Translations under genes and position numbers: made by a program
Notes under the pieces: model-generated
Databases searched by the model: none
What the model saw: only the letters and a program-made list of their open reading frames with translations
What the model was told of the DNA's origin: nothing
NCBI RefSeq assembly: GCF_024628865.1
Contig: NZ_CP102384.1
Location: forward strand, 4,293,664-4,357,663
DNA: 64,000 bases
From: Sphingopyxis sp. DBS4
Lineage (GTDB): Bacteria > Pseudomonadota > Alphaproteobacteria > Sphingomonadales > Sphingomonadaceae
Direction: 5' to 3'
Shown here: positions 43,226-51,946 of the stretch, piece after piece
Numbering within the stretch: position 1 is the stretch's first letter
How the letters are laid out: every line of letters starts with the position of its first letter

Positions 43226-44812
43226 TCAATCTTTCTTCCGCGCCTTGGCGATCGCCTGCCGAAGCGCGTCATAGCCGACCTGGCCCTGGAAGAGCTGGTC
43301 GCCGACGATCCACGTCGGGGTGGCGTTGAGTTGAAGCTGGGTCGCGAGCGCAAGGTTCGAATCGATCTCGCGCTGGAACAGCGCCTCGTTCGCGGTCGCG
43401 TCGGCGCTGCCGTCGGTGACGACCCCCGCCTTCTGCGCCGCCGCGGCGATCGCCGACGGGTCGAGCGAGGAGGCGGCGAACATCGCGTGGTGGAAGGCGT
43501 CATATTTGCCCTGCCGCGCGGCGGCGAGCGCCATGATTGCGGCGTCGCGGCTCTGCGGCGAGATGATCGGCAATTCGCGGAAGACGACTTTCAGGCGCTT
43601 GTCCTCGCGGATCAGCCGGTCGACGTCGGGCACGCTCGCGCGGCAGAAACCGCAGGCATAGTCGGTGAAAACGACCAGCGTGACGTCGCCGTCGGCATTG
43701 CCCGCCCATGCGCCGGCATAGGGCTTTTCGAGTGCGGGACGCACCGCATCGACCGCCTTCGCCATTTCCTTGTTCCGCTGCGCCTCAAAGGCTTCGGGGA
43801 TCATCTCGGGGTGCGCGCGGATATAGTCGGCGACGATGGTTTCCACTTCGCTCTTGCTCATTCCGCCGCCGAAGCGACCGCCGAGCCAGAAGACGGCGCC
43901 GAGCAAAAGCAGAGCGCCAAGCGCCATCGCCCAGAGCGGCGCGGAGATGGCGTTTCCGGGCGCCGCGGCGCGCGGCACGGGGCGATGCGGCATACGGTCG
44001 TCGGGTTCGGGGCCGGAGATCGAGGGCGGCGGCGTCGCGGCGGCGGCCTTTGCTCTGGCGGGTTTCGCGGGCGACGTCGCGGCGGCGGCAACCGCCCCGC
44101 CGGTGAAGAGCGGCAGGTCGGGCGCGGCCGCTTCGGCGACGCCTGCTTCGGCCTCTTCGCGCGCGAGTAGCTGTTCGAGGCCCGAGGGCGGCGGTCCGGC
44201 CTCTTCGCGCGGCGTGGGGCGCAATTTGGTCGCGGCTTCGCCGATCTGTTCGCGCAGGCTCTCGCTGCCCGCCTTGGCGACATGGCTGATCCCGGCCCTG
44301 GTCTTGCCCGCAACCTCGCCGATGCCGCGCCCGGCTTCGCTCGACAGTCTGGCGACCTTGTCGCCGAGCGCTATCTTGTCCCAGGTTTCGCCGCTCGCTT
44401 TTGCCGCGGCGCGGCCCGCTCTCGCCGATCCCCGCCCGATGGCGCTTGCGGTGCGCGCCGTCAGTGCGCCCGTCCTTGCGGCCAGTTCGCGCGAGCGGCG
44501 CGGGATTTCCATCGCCTCGACGCGCGCGGGAATGTCGGCGCGTTCGCCGACCCCGATCGTCCAGTCGGCGAAGGCTTCGGCGCCGTCCCGGACGCGGTCC
44601 CAGAGCCTTGCGGCACCTGCCTTGATCGCTTCGGGTTTCACCAGCGGCGCTTGCGGCTTTTCGGTGGCCTTGTAGCGCGCGAGGTCGATTCCGATGGGCG
44701 GCTCGTCCTTGGGCTTGGCCAAGCCTTCATCGCGCGCGGGGGCCGACGCTTCGGGCGTCGGGGCCGGGTCGCGCAGCCACGGCTGGTAATAATCGTCTTT
44801 CTTTTCGGTCAC
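43226..44812 (-). CDS. Membrane-anchored DsbA-family thiol oxidoreductase with long N-terminal extension
   Basis: 528 residues from a GTG at 44812. Residues 1-290 are a low-complexity, Ala/Lys/Glu-rich cytoplasmic region, including helical stretches like KVARLSSEAGRGIGEVAGK. One TM (residues 291-311, PLWAMALGALLLLGAVFWLG) leads to a periplasmic DsbA/BdbD-like thioredoxin domain with catalytic CGFC (387-390) and cis-Pro loop NATPTWIVGD. Normal members are about 220-270 residues, so the extension is remarkable. The stop lies 2 bp before the sulfotransferase ATG. Confidence 0.88.
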   Translation of the reverse strand: MTEKKDDYYQPWLRDPAPTPEASAPARDEGLAKPKDEPPIGIDLARYKATEKPQAPLVKPEAIKAGAARLWDRVRDGAEAFADWTIGVGERADIPARVEAMEIPRRSRELAARTGALTARTASAIGRGSARAGRAAAKASGETWDKIALGDKVARLSSEAGRGIGEVAGKTRAGISHVAKAGSESLREQIGEAATKLRPTPREEAGPPPSGLEQLLAREEAEAGVAEAAAPDLPLFTGGAVAAAATSPAKPARAKAAAATPPPSISGPEPDDRMPHRPVPRAAAPGNAISAPLWAMALGALLLLGAVFWLGGRFGGGMSKSEVETIVADYIRAHPEMIPEAFEAQRNKEMAKAVDAVRPALEKPYAGAWAGNADGDVTLVVFTDYACGFCRASVPDVDRLIREDKRLKVVFRELPIISPQSRDAAIMALAAARQGKYDAFHHAMFAASSLDPSAIAAAAQKAGVVTDGSADATANEALFQREIDSNLALATQLQLNATPTWIVGDQLFQGQVGYDALRQAIAKARKKD

Positions 44813-44868
44813 TTGTCGCCCTTGTGCATCGCTCGCGACGATGCGTCCCTATCGTATCTCGTTTGAAT

Positions 44869-46272
44869 CTAGCGCTTTTTGCGTTCGCGTTCCACCTCGG
44901 CGCGCGACACCAGTGCAATATCCTGTGCGCGAATCCAGTCGGGCGACCCTTCGGGCAAGCCCTGCATCGCCGTTTCGGCATTACGCAGCGCGAGCCCCGA
45001 CTGTCCACCTTCCAGATTATAGCGTTCGGCCGAAGCGAGCGCGGCGCGCGCCTGATCGCCCTTGTTCGCATAGACGATGCCAAGCTGATACCAAGCGAAA
45101 GGATTTTGATTGTCGAGCGCGACCGCGGTTTTCAGCACCTTCTCCGCCTCGGCGAAATTGGCGGGATCCTCGGTCGCGATCAGCGCGTGGCCGAGCGTCG
45201 CAGCGATCAGCGGCTGCGAGCGCGAATTGGCGACCGCCTCGCGCAGCGGCGGGATCGCATCCTTGGGCCGCCCCGATTCGAGCAGCACCTGTCCCTCGAG
45301 TTCGAGGAAATAGGGGTCGTGCGGATCGGTCTTGAGCAGTCCTTCGACCTCGCCGAGCGCCTTGTCGGGATAGGCGCTCTTGTGCCATGCATAGGCGCGG
45401 GCGTAGCGCGCCGGGATACTGGTGTCGGTCTCTGGATATTTGCGCAGGGTCCGGTCGGGATCGGCGATATAGCCCGACAGCTTCGCCTTGATGCGCTGGA
45501 AGCGCGCCTCGATCTTCGGGTCGGCGGGCTTGTTCCACGCGGGATCGACGACATAGGCCTCGCGCAGCGTCTGGATGCGGTCGCCCGACATCGGGTGAGT
45601 GCGGCCATAGGCCTGCTCGTCGTCCTGCTTGACGCCATAGCGGAACTCGAGATTCTGCAGCTTCTTGAAAAAGGCGAGGCTGCCGCGGCCGCTGATTCCG
45701 GCCTTCGACAGATATTGCGCGCCCGCGGCGTCGGCGGTCGCTTCCTGGGTGCGGCTGAAGGCCAGATATTTGCCGAGCGCCGCCTGCTGGCCCGCCATCA
45801 TGATACCCATGCCGGCGTCGCCACCGCCCGCGGCGATCGCCGCGGCGCCGAGCAGCAGGCTGAGCAGCGAGATTCCGGTCGCCGTCTTGGCGCCTTCGCT
45901 CGCGCGAATCGCGTGACCGCCCATGATATGGCCAAGTTCGTGTGCGAGCACGCCCTGCACTTCCTCGGCGCTGTCGGCGGTTTCGATCAATCCGCTGAAG
46001 ACGTAGATGTCCTGGCTGCCCGCGACGAAGGCGTTGATGCTGCGGTCGCCGAGCAGATGGACCTGCACCTGTCCGGGACGCAGCCCCGCCGCAACGAGCA
46101 GCGGGTCCATCATGTCCTGGAACAGCGCCTCGGTCTCGGCATCGCGCAGGATCGATTGCGCCGCCGCGGGGCGTGCCGAAATCACGATCATCGCGACGAT
46201 CGTCAGCAGAAGGCGAAAAAGCGCGCGCCATCCTTGCGCGTGGAAAGCGCTGTGCGGGGAAAGGGCGGTCAT
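44869..46272 (-). CDS. Periplasmic M48 metalloprotease with TPR domain (BepA-like)
   Basis: 467 residues with a signal sequence (LFRLLLTIVAMIVISARPAA). The zinc motif is VLAHELGHIMGGHAIR (HExxH), with the third ligand Glu in RTQEATADAAG. C-terminal TPR repeats follow (DPHDPYFLELEGQVLLESGR and NPFAWYQLGIVYANKGDQAR). BepA-type proteins assist and police outer membrane protein assembly and disulphide-containing LptD. The next gene is the DsbA fusion, 56 bp away, consistent with a shared envelope folding role. Confidence 0.93.
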   Translation of the reverse strand: MTALSPHSAFHAQGWRALFRLLLTIVAMIVISARPAAAQSILRDAETEALFQDMMDPLLVAAGLRPGQVQVHLLGDRSINAFVAGSQDIYVFSGLIETADSAEEVQGVLAHELGHIMGGHAIRASEGAKTATGISLLSLLLGAAAIAAGGGDAGMGIMMAGQQAALGKYLAFSRTQEATADAAGAQYLSKAGISGRGSLAFFKKLQNLEFRYGVKQDDEQAYGRTHPMSGDRIQTLREAYVVDPAWNKPADPKIEARFQRIKAKLSGYIADPDRTLRKYPETDTSIPARYARAYAWHKSAYPDKALGEVEGLLKTDPHDPYFLELEGQVLLESGRPKDAIPPLREAVANSRSQPLIAATLGHALIATEDPANFAEAEKVLKTAVALDNQNPFAWYQLGIVYANKGDQARAALASAERYNLEGGQSGLALRNAETAMQGLPEGSPDWIRAQDIALVSRAEVERERKKR

Positions 46273-46408
46273 CGCCGCCTCTCTCTCTCGCCGCGCGTCT
46301 GAACCTCGACTGAAGTCATGGAGGCTTATTGGGGCGCAAGGTGCGCAGGTGCAAGCTATGAGATTGCGGTTATGCGATCAGTTGCGCAGCCGTGCAGCCT
46401 ATTTCCCT

Positions 46409-46437
46409 CGTCATTCCCGATTTTGCGGGAATGATGG
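46409..46437. repeat. Short inverted repeat (GTCATTCCCG family, collapsed)
   Basis: CGTCATTCCCGATTTTGCGG then GAATGATGG: the arms of the GTCATTCCCGC family with almost no spacer. It lies between the 3' end of rne and the start of the M48 gene. Confidence 0.7.
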
Positions 46438-46449
46438 ACATATTTCGTC

Positions 46450-46482
46450 TCCGCGAGGGGAAGCATCCCTTCCCCTCGCGGA
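46450..46482 (-). terminator. Putative rne terminator hairpin
   Basis: TCCGCGAGGGGAAG, 5-nt loop, CTTCCCCTCGCGGA: a perfect 14-bp stem starting 8 bp after the rne stop when read on the minus strand. The following bases are not T-rich, so termination may be Rho-aided. Confidence 0.6.
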
Positions 46483-46490
46483 AAATCGGT

Positions 46491-49121
46491 TCAGTTCCCG
46501 AAGGTGCGCTGCCACCAGCCGCGACGGGGTTCGCCGTCGGGGGCGTCCTGATCGGCATCCGCTTCGGCCGCCACCGGTTCGGCGGGGGCTTCAGCCGGAA
46601 CCGGTTCGGCGTCGCCAGCCGCGGCAGGTTCCAGCGCGGCTTCGGGCGCCGGCTCGGCTTTCTTCCGGGCGCGGCTCGCGCGCTTCTTCGGCGCGGGCTT
46701 TTCGACATCGGGCTCGGGTTCGGCGGCGGGCGCCTCGACCGTTTCGGCTGCTTCCGCGGCCTCGGCTTCGGCAGCAAGCGCGGCCTTGGTCTTGCGCGGC
46801 GCGCGCTTGCGCTTCGGCTTTTCCTCGGCCGCCGGCGCTTCCTCGGCGACAGGTTCGGCAACGGCTTCGGCTTCCGCCGGCGCGGCCTCTTCGGTCGCGA
46901 CCGTTTCGGCTTCGGTCTCCGTCCCCTCTTCGGCCTTCTTGCGGCCGCGTCCGCCACGCCGGCGACGCGGTTTCGCTTCGGCTTCCTCGGTTTCGGCGGT
47001 TTCGGCCTCTACCGGCGCAGCCTCTTCGGCAGGTGCCTCCTCGGCATCGGCGTCGTCGCCAGCCTCGGCGTCGGGAATTTCATTGCCTTCCTCGTCGCGG
47101 CGACCGCGCCGGCCGCGACGGCGGCGGCGGCGGCGTTTACGGCCTTCGCCGTCGCCCTCGTCTCCGCCGTCCTGGCGTTCGTGGCGAGCCGGACGGGCCT
47201 CGGCCTTTTCCTCGGCGGCTTCATCCTCGTCCTCTTCGACGAAGTCGTCTTCCTCGTCCTCGATCTCGACGATCGGGGCGAAGCTGCGGCGCTGGACCGG
47301 CGGCGGACCGCCGACCTCGACCGCCATCCGCGCGCCTTCGGTCTCGCCGTCGGGGAGGATTTCGACGCTGACGCCGTAGAGCTCTTCGATCTCGCGCAGT
47401 TCGCGGCGCTTTTCGTTGAGGAGGTAGAAGGTCGCTTCCTGGCTCGCGCGCAGGATGATCTTGCTGCCCTTGCCGCGCGCGGCTTCCTCTTCGATCAGGC
47501 GCAGCGCGCTGAGGCCCGCCGACGAAGCGGTGCGGACGAGGCCGGTGCCCTCGCAATGCGGGCAGGGGCGCGTCGAGGCTTCGAGGACGCCGGTGCGCAG
47601 CCGCTGGCGGCTCATCTCCATCAGGCCGAAGCCGGAGATGCGGCCGACCTGGATGCGCGCGCGGTCGTTCTTGAGCGCGTCCTTCATCGCGCGCTCGACC
47701 TTGCGGACGTTCGAGCCGTGATCCATGTCGATGAAGTCGATCACGATCAGCCCCGCCATGTCGCGCAGGCGAAGCTGGCGCGCGATTTCGTGCGCAGCCT
47801 CAAGGTTGGTGCTGAGCGCGGTCTGCTCGATATTATGTTCGCGCGTCGAGCGGCCCGAGTTGATGTCGATCGACACCAAAGCCTCGGTCGGGTTGATCAC
47901 CAGATAGCCGCCCGATTTCAGTTGCACGACGGGATTGAGCATCCCCGCGAGCTGATCCTCGACGCCGTAGCGCTGATAGAGCGACACGGGGTCGGCATAT
48001 TGCTTCACGCGCCGCGCGTGGCTCGGCATCAGCAGCTTCATGAACTGCTTCGCGGCCTTGTAGCCCTCGTCGCCCTCGACGAGCACTTCCTCGATATCCT
48101 TGTGATAGATGTCGCGGATCGCGCGCTTGACGAGGTCGCTGTCCGAATGAATCAGCGCCGGCGCGCTCGACCCCAGCGTCTTGTCGCGAATCTCGTCCCA
48201 CAGGCGCGCGAGATAGTCGAAGTCGCGCTTGATCTCGACCTTGGTGCGGCTCATCCCCGCGGTGCGGACGATGCAGCCCATCGTCGGCGGCAGGCCCATC
48301 TCGTCGATCATCGCCTTCAGCTTGCGGCGATCGGCGCCGTTCGAAATCTTGCGGCTGATTCCGCCGCCGTGCATCGTGTTGGGCATCAGCACGCAATAGC
48401 GGCCGGCAAGCGACAGATAGGTGGTCAGCGCCGCGCCCTTGTTGCCGCGCTCCTCCTTGACGACCTGCACCAGCATCACCTGGCGGCGACGGATGACGTC
48501 CTGAATCTTGTAGCGGCGGCGCAGCGACATGCGGCTTTCGCCGTCCTCATCGTCGCCGCGGCGGCTGCGTCCGCGACCCCGGCCGCCCCCCTTGCGACTG
48601 TCGCGCCCGCGACGCTTGCGGTCGCCGCGATCATCCTTGCCCTCTTCGGCGCCCTCTTCGCTTTCTTCGGCGTCACCATTTTCGGCGCCCTCTTCCTCGT
48701 CGCCATCGGCGTCTTCGCCGATGGTTTCGGGGGCGGGGGCGTCGCCATTGTCGTCGTCATGATATTCGACGTCAGCGACATCGCCTTCGAGCTCGTCGAG
48801 GTCCTCCTCGGCGCGCAGCGCGGCCTCGGCGGCATGTTCGGCCTCTTCGCGCAGCAGCGCGTCGCGGTCTTCCTTCGGAATCTGGTAATAGTCGGGGTGG
48901 ATTTCGCTGAAGGCCAGGAAGCCGTGGCGGTTGCCGCCATATTCGACGAACGCCGCCTGCAGCGACGGTTCGACGCGGGTTACCTTGGCCAGATAGATAT
49001 TGCCCTTGAGCTGCTTGTGCTCGGCGGACTCGAAATCAAACTCCTCGATGCGGTTTCCCTTGGTGACGGCGACCCGGGTTTCTTCCCGGTGCCGCGCGTC
49101 GATCAACATGCGCGTGGTCAT
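46491..49121 (-). CDS. rne: Ribonuclease E/G family endoribonuclease (RNase E)
   Basis: 876 residues from MTTRMLIDARHREET (49121). The S1 domain is interrupted by an acidic then Arg/Gly-rich insert (about residues 85-190, e.g. RRGRDSRKGGGRGRGRSRRG), as usual in alphaproteobacteria. The catalytic DNase I-like part has GLIVIDFIDMDHGSNVRKVE, and the Zn-link is RPCPHCEGTG. The C-terminal 300 residues are Glu/Ala/Lys/Arg-rich disordered degradosome scaffold. It starts mRNA decay and rRNA/tRNA processing. The leader is long, suggesting autoregulation. Confidence 0.96.
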   Translation of the reverse strand: MTTRMLIDARHREETRVAVTKGNRIEEFDFESAEHKQLKGNIYLAKVTRVEPSLQAAFVEYGGNRHGFLAFSEIHPDYYQIPKEDRDALLREEAEHAAEAALRAEEDLDELEGDVADVEYHDDDNGDAPAPETIGEDADGDEEEGAENGDAEESEEGAEEGKDDRGDRKRRGRDSRKGGGRGRGRSRRGDDEDGESRMSLRRRYKIQDVIRRRQVMLVQVVKEERGNKGAALTTYLSLAGRYCVLMPNTMHGGGISRKISNGADRRKLKAMIDEMGLPPTMGCIVRTAGMSRTKVEIKRDFDYLARLWDEIRDKTLGSSAPALIHSDSDLVKRAIRDIYHKDIEEVLVEGDEGYKAAKQFMKLLMPSHARRVKQYADPVSLYQRYGVEDQLAGMLNPVVQLKSGGYLVINPTEALVSIDINSGRSTREHNIEQTALSTNLEAAHEIARQLRLRDMAGLIVIDFIDMDHGSNVRKVERAMKDALKNDRARIQVGRISGFGLMEMSRQRLRTGVLEASTRPCPHCEGTGLVRTASSAGLSALRLIEEEAARGKGSKIILRASQEATFYLLNEKRRELREIEELYGVSVEILPDGETEGARMAVEVGGPPPVQRRSFAPIVEIEDEEDDFVEEDEDEAAEEKAEARPARHERQDGGDEGDGEGRKRRRRRRRGRRGRRDEEGNEIPDAEAGDDADAEEAPAEEAAPVEAETAETEEAEAKPRRRRGGRGRKKAEEGTETEAETVATEEAAPAEAEAVAEPVAEEAPAAEEKPKRKRAPRKTKAALAAEAEAAEAAETVEAPAAEPEPDVEKPAPKKRASRARKKAEPAPEAALEPAAAGDAEPVPAEAPAEPVAAEADADQDAPDGEPRRGWWQRTFGN

Positions 49122-49728
49122 TATTATTACTCCAGGCGCGCCGCAGCGCGCCAAACAAAAAGGCCGCGACCATCCGGGACGGACGGCGGCGGTCGCTAAG
49201 GTTCAAAGAAAAGATGGGGTTCAAAGAAAAGATGACGTTATTGCCGTGCGCGGCCTGCGTCCGGTCCTGGACGCGCATGCGGTCTCCGGCCGCGACAAGC
49301 GCAGGGACGAAAGCACCTGCGTCGCGATCTGAAGAGGGCATGGCAAGCCTCATGCGGCATCAACCTGGTTACTTGGGTGAGCGGAGAGGCCGATCGACAT
49401 TCCAAGGGGAAGGTCGCACCGGCCGCCCGATCATCCGGGTGGACTGACGGACGTGCGTTCTTCCCCACGTGCCCGGCACCGGGGCGGCCTCGATCCGCGA
49501 TTCGCGCGGGCCGGGCCTTCCCCTCAAAAGGCCGGACGGCGCCGGGAAGGACACCGTCAGTGTGGGGGGTGCTAGCATCGGCATGCGCCCACGGCAACCT
49601 CGCCACCGCACAAAGATGGGAATATGTCACCCTATTGCAACCATCACGCGCCTTTCGCGAACGGTTAACCGCTGTTTGACAGGATAGGCCTAATAAGGGA
49701 TTCACCGTGTTTCACGGCCGAGGGCTTC
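49122..49728. promoter_or_regulatory. Long divergent intergenic region rne-amiC
   Basis: 607 bp with no convincing gene on either strand. Near rne it holds an 18-bp tandem repeat (49200-49217 and 49218-49235, GGTTCAAAGAAAAGATG plus one base) and a GCGACC...GGTCGC stem (49166-49196). RNase E genes typically have long autoregulatory 5' UTRs, and this region probably contains one on the minus strand (inference). The AT-richer part near 49660-49710 is the likely amiC promoter region. Confidence 0.5.
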
Positions 49729-50694
49729 ATGGTTTCGAACAGACGCTGGATCATTTCATGGTCGCGACGCGGCGGTCAGGCGGCCGCGCTGGGGTTCGCT
49801 TTCGCGAGCCTGTCGTCGCCGATGGCGCAATCGGCTGATGCCTTCCGGCACAGCACCGGGCTGGAGCGCGTCTCGCGGCCCGATATCGCCCGGTATCGCG
49901 CCGAGCGCCCGAAAAAGCGCTACAGCGTCACCGTTCCGATCGGCAAGCCGAAGCCCGCGCTGCCGCTTCCCGCGATCGAGGGACCTGCCGACCCGCGCCT
50001 GCCGCTCGTGGTGATCGACGCGGGGCATGGCGGGCACGATCCCGGCGCGATCTCGCCGCACGGCGGCCAGCGCGAGAAAGACATCACGCTCGCGCTCGCC
50101 AAGGCGATCCGCGATGCACTGGTCGCGCAGGGCCGCGTGCGCGTTGCGCTGACCCGCGCCGACGACCGCTTTCTGGTGCTCGAGGAGCGCTACGGCATCG
50201 CACGGCGGCTGAAGGCCGATCTCTTCCTTTCGATCCACGCCGATGCCGCCGCGAACGAACAGGCGCACGGCGCCTCGGTCTATACGCTGTCCGAGGTCGC
50301 ATCGGACCGCGAGGCGGCGCGGCTCGCGGCGCGTGAGAACAAGGCGAACATCATCAACGGCGTCGATCTCGGCGCGCATGGCAGCGCGGTGTCGTCGATC
50401 CTGCTCGACCTCACCCAGCGCGAGACGATGAACATAGCGTCGGATTTCGCGCGCCTGCTCCAGCGCGAGGCGTCGGACGAGGTCGATTTCCGCACGACCG
50501 CGCATCGTTTCGCGTCGTTCGTGGTCCTGAAGGCGCCCGACACGCCGTCGATCCTGTTCGAGACCGGCTTCGTATCGAACAAGGCGGACGCCGAATTCCT
50601 CTCGTCGAAGGCGGGGCAGCAGAAGATTGCGCGCGGGGTGCGCGATGCGGTGCAGATTCATTTCGCGCGCCGGATCGCGGCGACGGGACGCTGA
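49729..50694 (+). CDS. amiC: N-acetylmuramoyl-L-alanine amidase
   Basis: 321 residues with an N-terminal export segment (GGQAAALGFAFASLSSPMAQ). The Amidase_3 zinc sites are clear: VVIDAGHGGHDPGAISP, ALTRADDRFLVLEERYGIA, DLFLSIHADAA and the catalytic Glu in ILFETGFVSNKADAEFL. It cuts the amide bond between MurNAc and the stem peptide and is used for daughter-cell separation. There is no recognisable AMIN domain, so it is a short form. The next gene starts 4 bp after its stop. Confidence 0.94.
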   Translation: MVSNRRWIISWSRRGGQAAALGFAFASLSSPMAQSADAFRHSTGLERVSRPDIARYRAERPKKRYSVTVPIGKPKPALPLPAIEGPADPRLPLVVIDAGHGGHDPGAISPHGGQREKDITLALAKAIRDALVAQGRVRVALTRADDRFLVLEERYGIARRLKADLFLSIHADAAANEQAHGASVYTLSEVASDREAARLAARENKANIINGVDLGAHGSAVSSILLDLTQRETMNIASDFARLLQREASDEVDFRTTAHRFASFVVLKAPDTPSILFETGFVSNKADAEFLSSKAGQQKIARGVRDAVQIHFARRIAATGR

Positions 50695-50698
50695 CGGC

Positions 50699-51844
50699 AT
50701 GAGCGACGACCTTAGCCTTCATGCGCATCTGATCGGCCGACAGGGCTCGCGCGCCGACCTCAACACGCCGGTGCTGGTACTCGACGTTGCGGCGCTCGAC
50801 CGCAATATCGCGGCGATGGCGGCACACGCGGCCGGTCACGGCGTCGGCCTGCGCCCGCATGCCAAGACGCACAAGAGCGTCGATATCGCGAAGCGCCAGA
50901 TCGATGCCGGGGCGCTCGGCGTTTGCTGCGCGAAGATCGGCGAGGCCGAGGTGCTGGCCGAAGGCGGTATCGCGGGTATTCTCATTACCTCGCCGGTCGC
51001 CGCGCCGCGCGCGATCGAACGGCTCGCCGCGCTCGCGGCGCGTGCCGAGGGGCTGATGGCGGTCGTCGACCATCCCGCCGTCGCCGAACGCATCGACGTG
51101 GCGCTGGAAACCGCAGGCGCGACGCTCGACATCGTGATCGACATCGATCCGGGCATCCGGCGTACCGGGGTCGCGTCGGCTGAGGCGGCGGTCGATCTCG
51201 CGCGCGAGATCGCGGCGCTGCCGCGCCTTCGCTATCGCGGCGTCCAATATTATTGCGGATCGCAGCAGCATATCGAGGATTATGCCGAACGCCGCGCCGC
51301 GATCACCGAGCGCACCGATTATCTGAAAAGCGTGATCGCGGCGCTTGCCGATGCAGGCTTCGCGCCCGAAATCGTTACCGGATCGGGCACCGGCACGCAC
51401 CGGATCGACCTCGACCTTGGCGTTTTCACCGAGCTTCAGGCGGGATCCTATGTCTTTATGGACAAGCAATATCTCGATTGCGATTTGACAGGCGCCGGCG
51501 ATGCCCCGTTCGAGGTCGCGCTCGGCGTCGATGCGCGCGTCGTCAGCACCAATCATTCGGGACTTGTCACGATCGACGCCGGGTTCAAGTCGCTGTCGAC
51601 CGACGGCGGGGTCGCGGTCGTCCGGCGCGGCGCGCCCGAGGATGCGCGCTTCGCCTTCATGGGTGACGAGCATTCGGCGCTGATCGCTTCCGGTATCGGA
51701 GACCGGCTCGCGCCGGGCGATCCGGTGACACTGACGGTTCCGCACTGCGACCCGACGGTGAATCTCTACGACCATTATCATGTCGTGTCGGGCGATACGC
51801 TGGTCGCGATCTGGCCGGTGAGCGCGCGCGGGCGGGCGCGTTGA
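50699..51844 (+). CDS. DSD1-type PLP enzyme (D-serine/D-threonine-family aldolase or dehydratase)
   Basis: 381 residues from the ATG at 50699. The fold-type III PLP barrel has Lys in GLRPHAKTHKSVDIAK, and the glycine-rich phosphate region is TGSGTGTHRIDL. The C-terminal metal site has the His-Cys pair in VPHCDPTVNLYDHYHVV, as in metal-activated D-threonine aldolase, D-serine dehydratase and D-threo-3-hydroxyaspartate dehydratase. Which reaction it performs cannot be decided by eye. Coupling to a peptidoglycan amidase suggests a link to D-amino acid handling. Confidence 0.9.
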   Translation: MSDDLSLHAHLIGRQGSRADLNTPVLVLDVAALDRNIAAMAAHAAGHGVGLRPHAKTHKSVDIAKRQIDAGALGVCCAKIGEAEVLAEGGIAGILITSPVAAPRAIERLAALAARAEGLMAVVDHPAVAERIDVALETAGATLDIVIDIDPGIRRTGVASAEAAVDLAREIAALPRLRYRGVQYYCGSQQHIEDYAERRAAITERTDYLKSVIAALADAGFAPEIVTGSGTGTHRIDLDLGVFTELQAGSYVFMDKQYLDCDLTGAGDAPFEVALGVDARVVSTNHSGLVTIDAGFKSLSTDGGVAVVRRGAPEDARFAFMGDEHSALIASGIGDRLAPGDPVTLTVPHCDPTVNLYDHYHVVSGDTLVAIWPVSARGRAR

Positions 51845-51946
51845 TCTTCTACTGACGTCGGAAGGGGCCGGTGCCGCCGAGCCAAAGCGCAGCCCGCCGC
51901 AACCCCGCTTCCCTTTCGCGCGCGCAGCCTTTAGAGGCTTGGCCCT

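Noticed and set aside
46392..49199. A 935-codon plus-strand open frame opposite rne
   Set aside because: Low-complexity Ala/Phe/Leu/Arg translation; the minus strand encodes a full RNase E with catalytic and zinc motifs.
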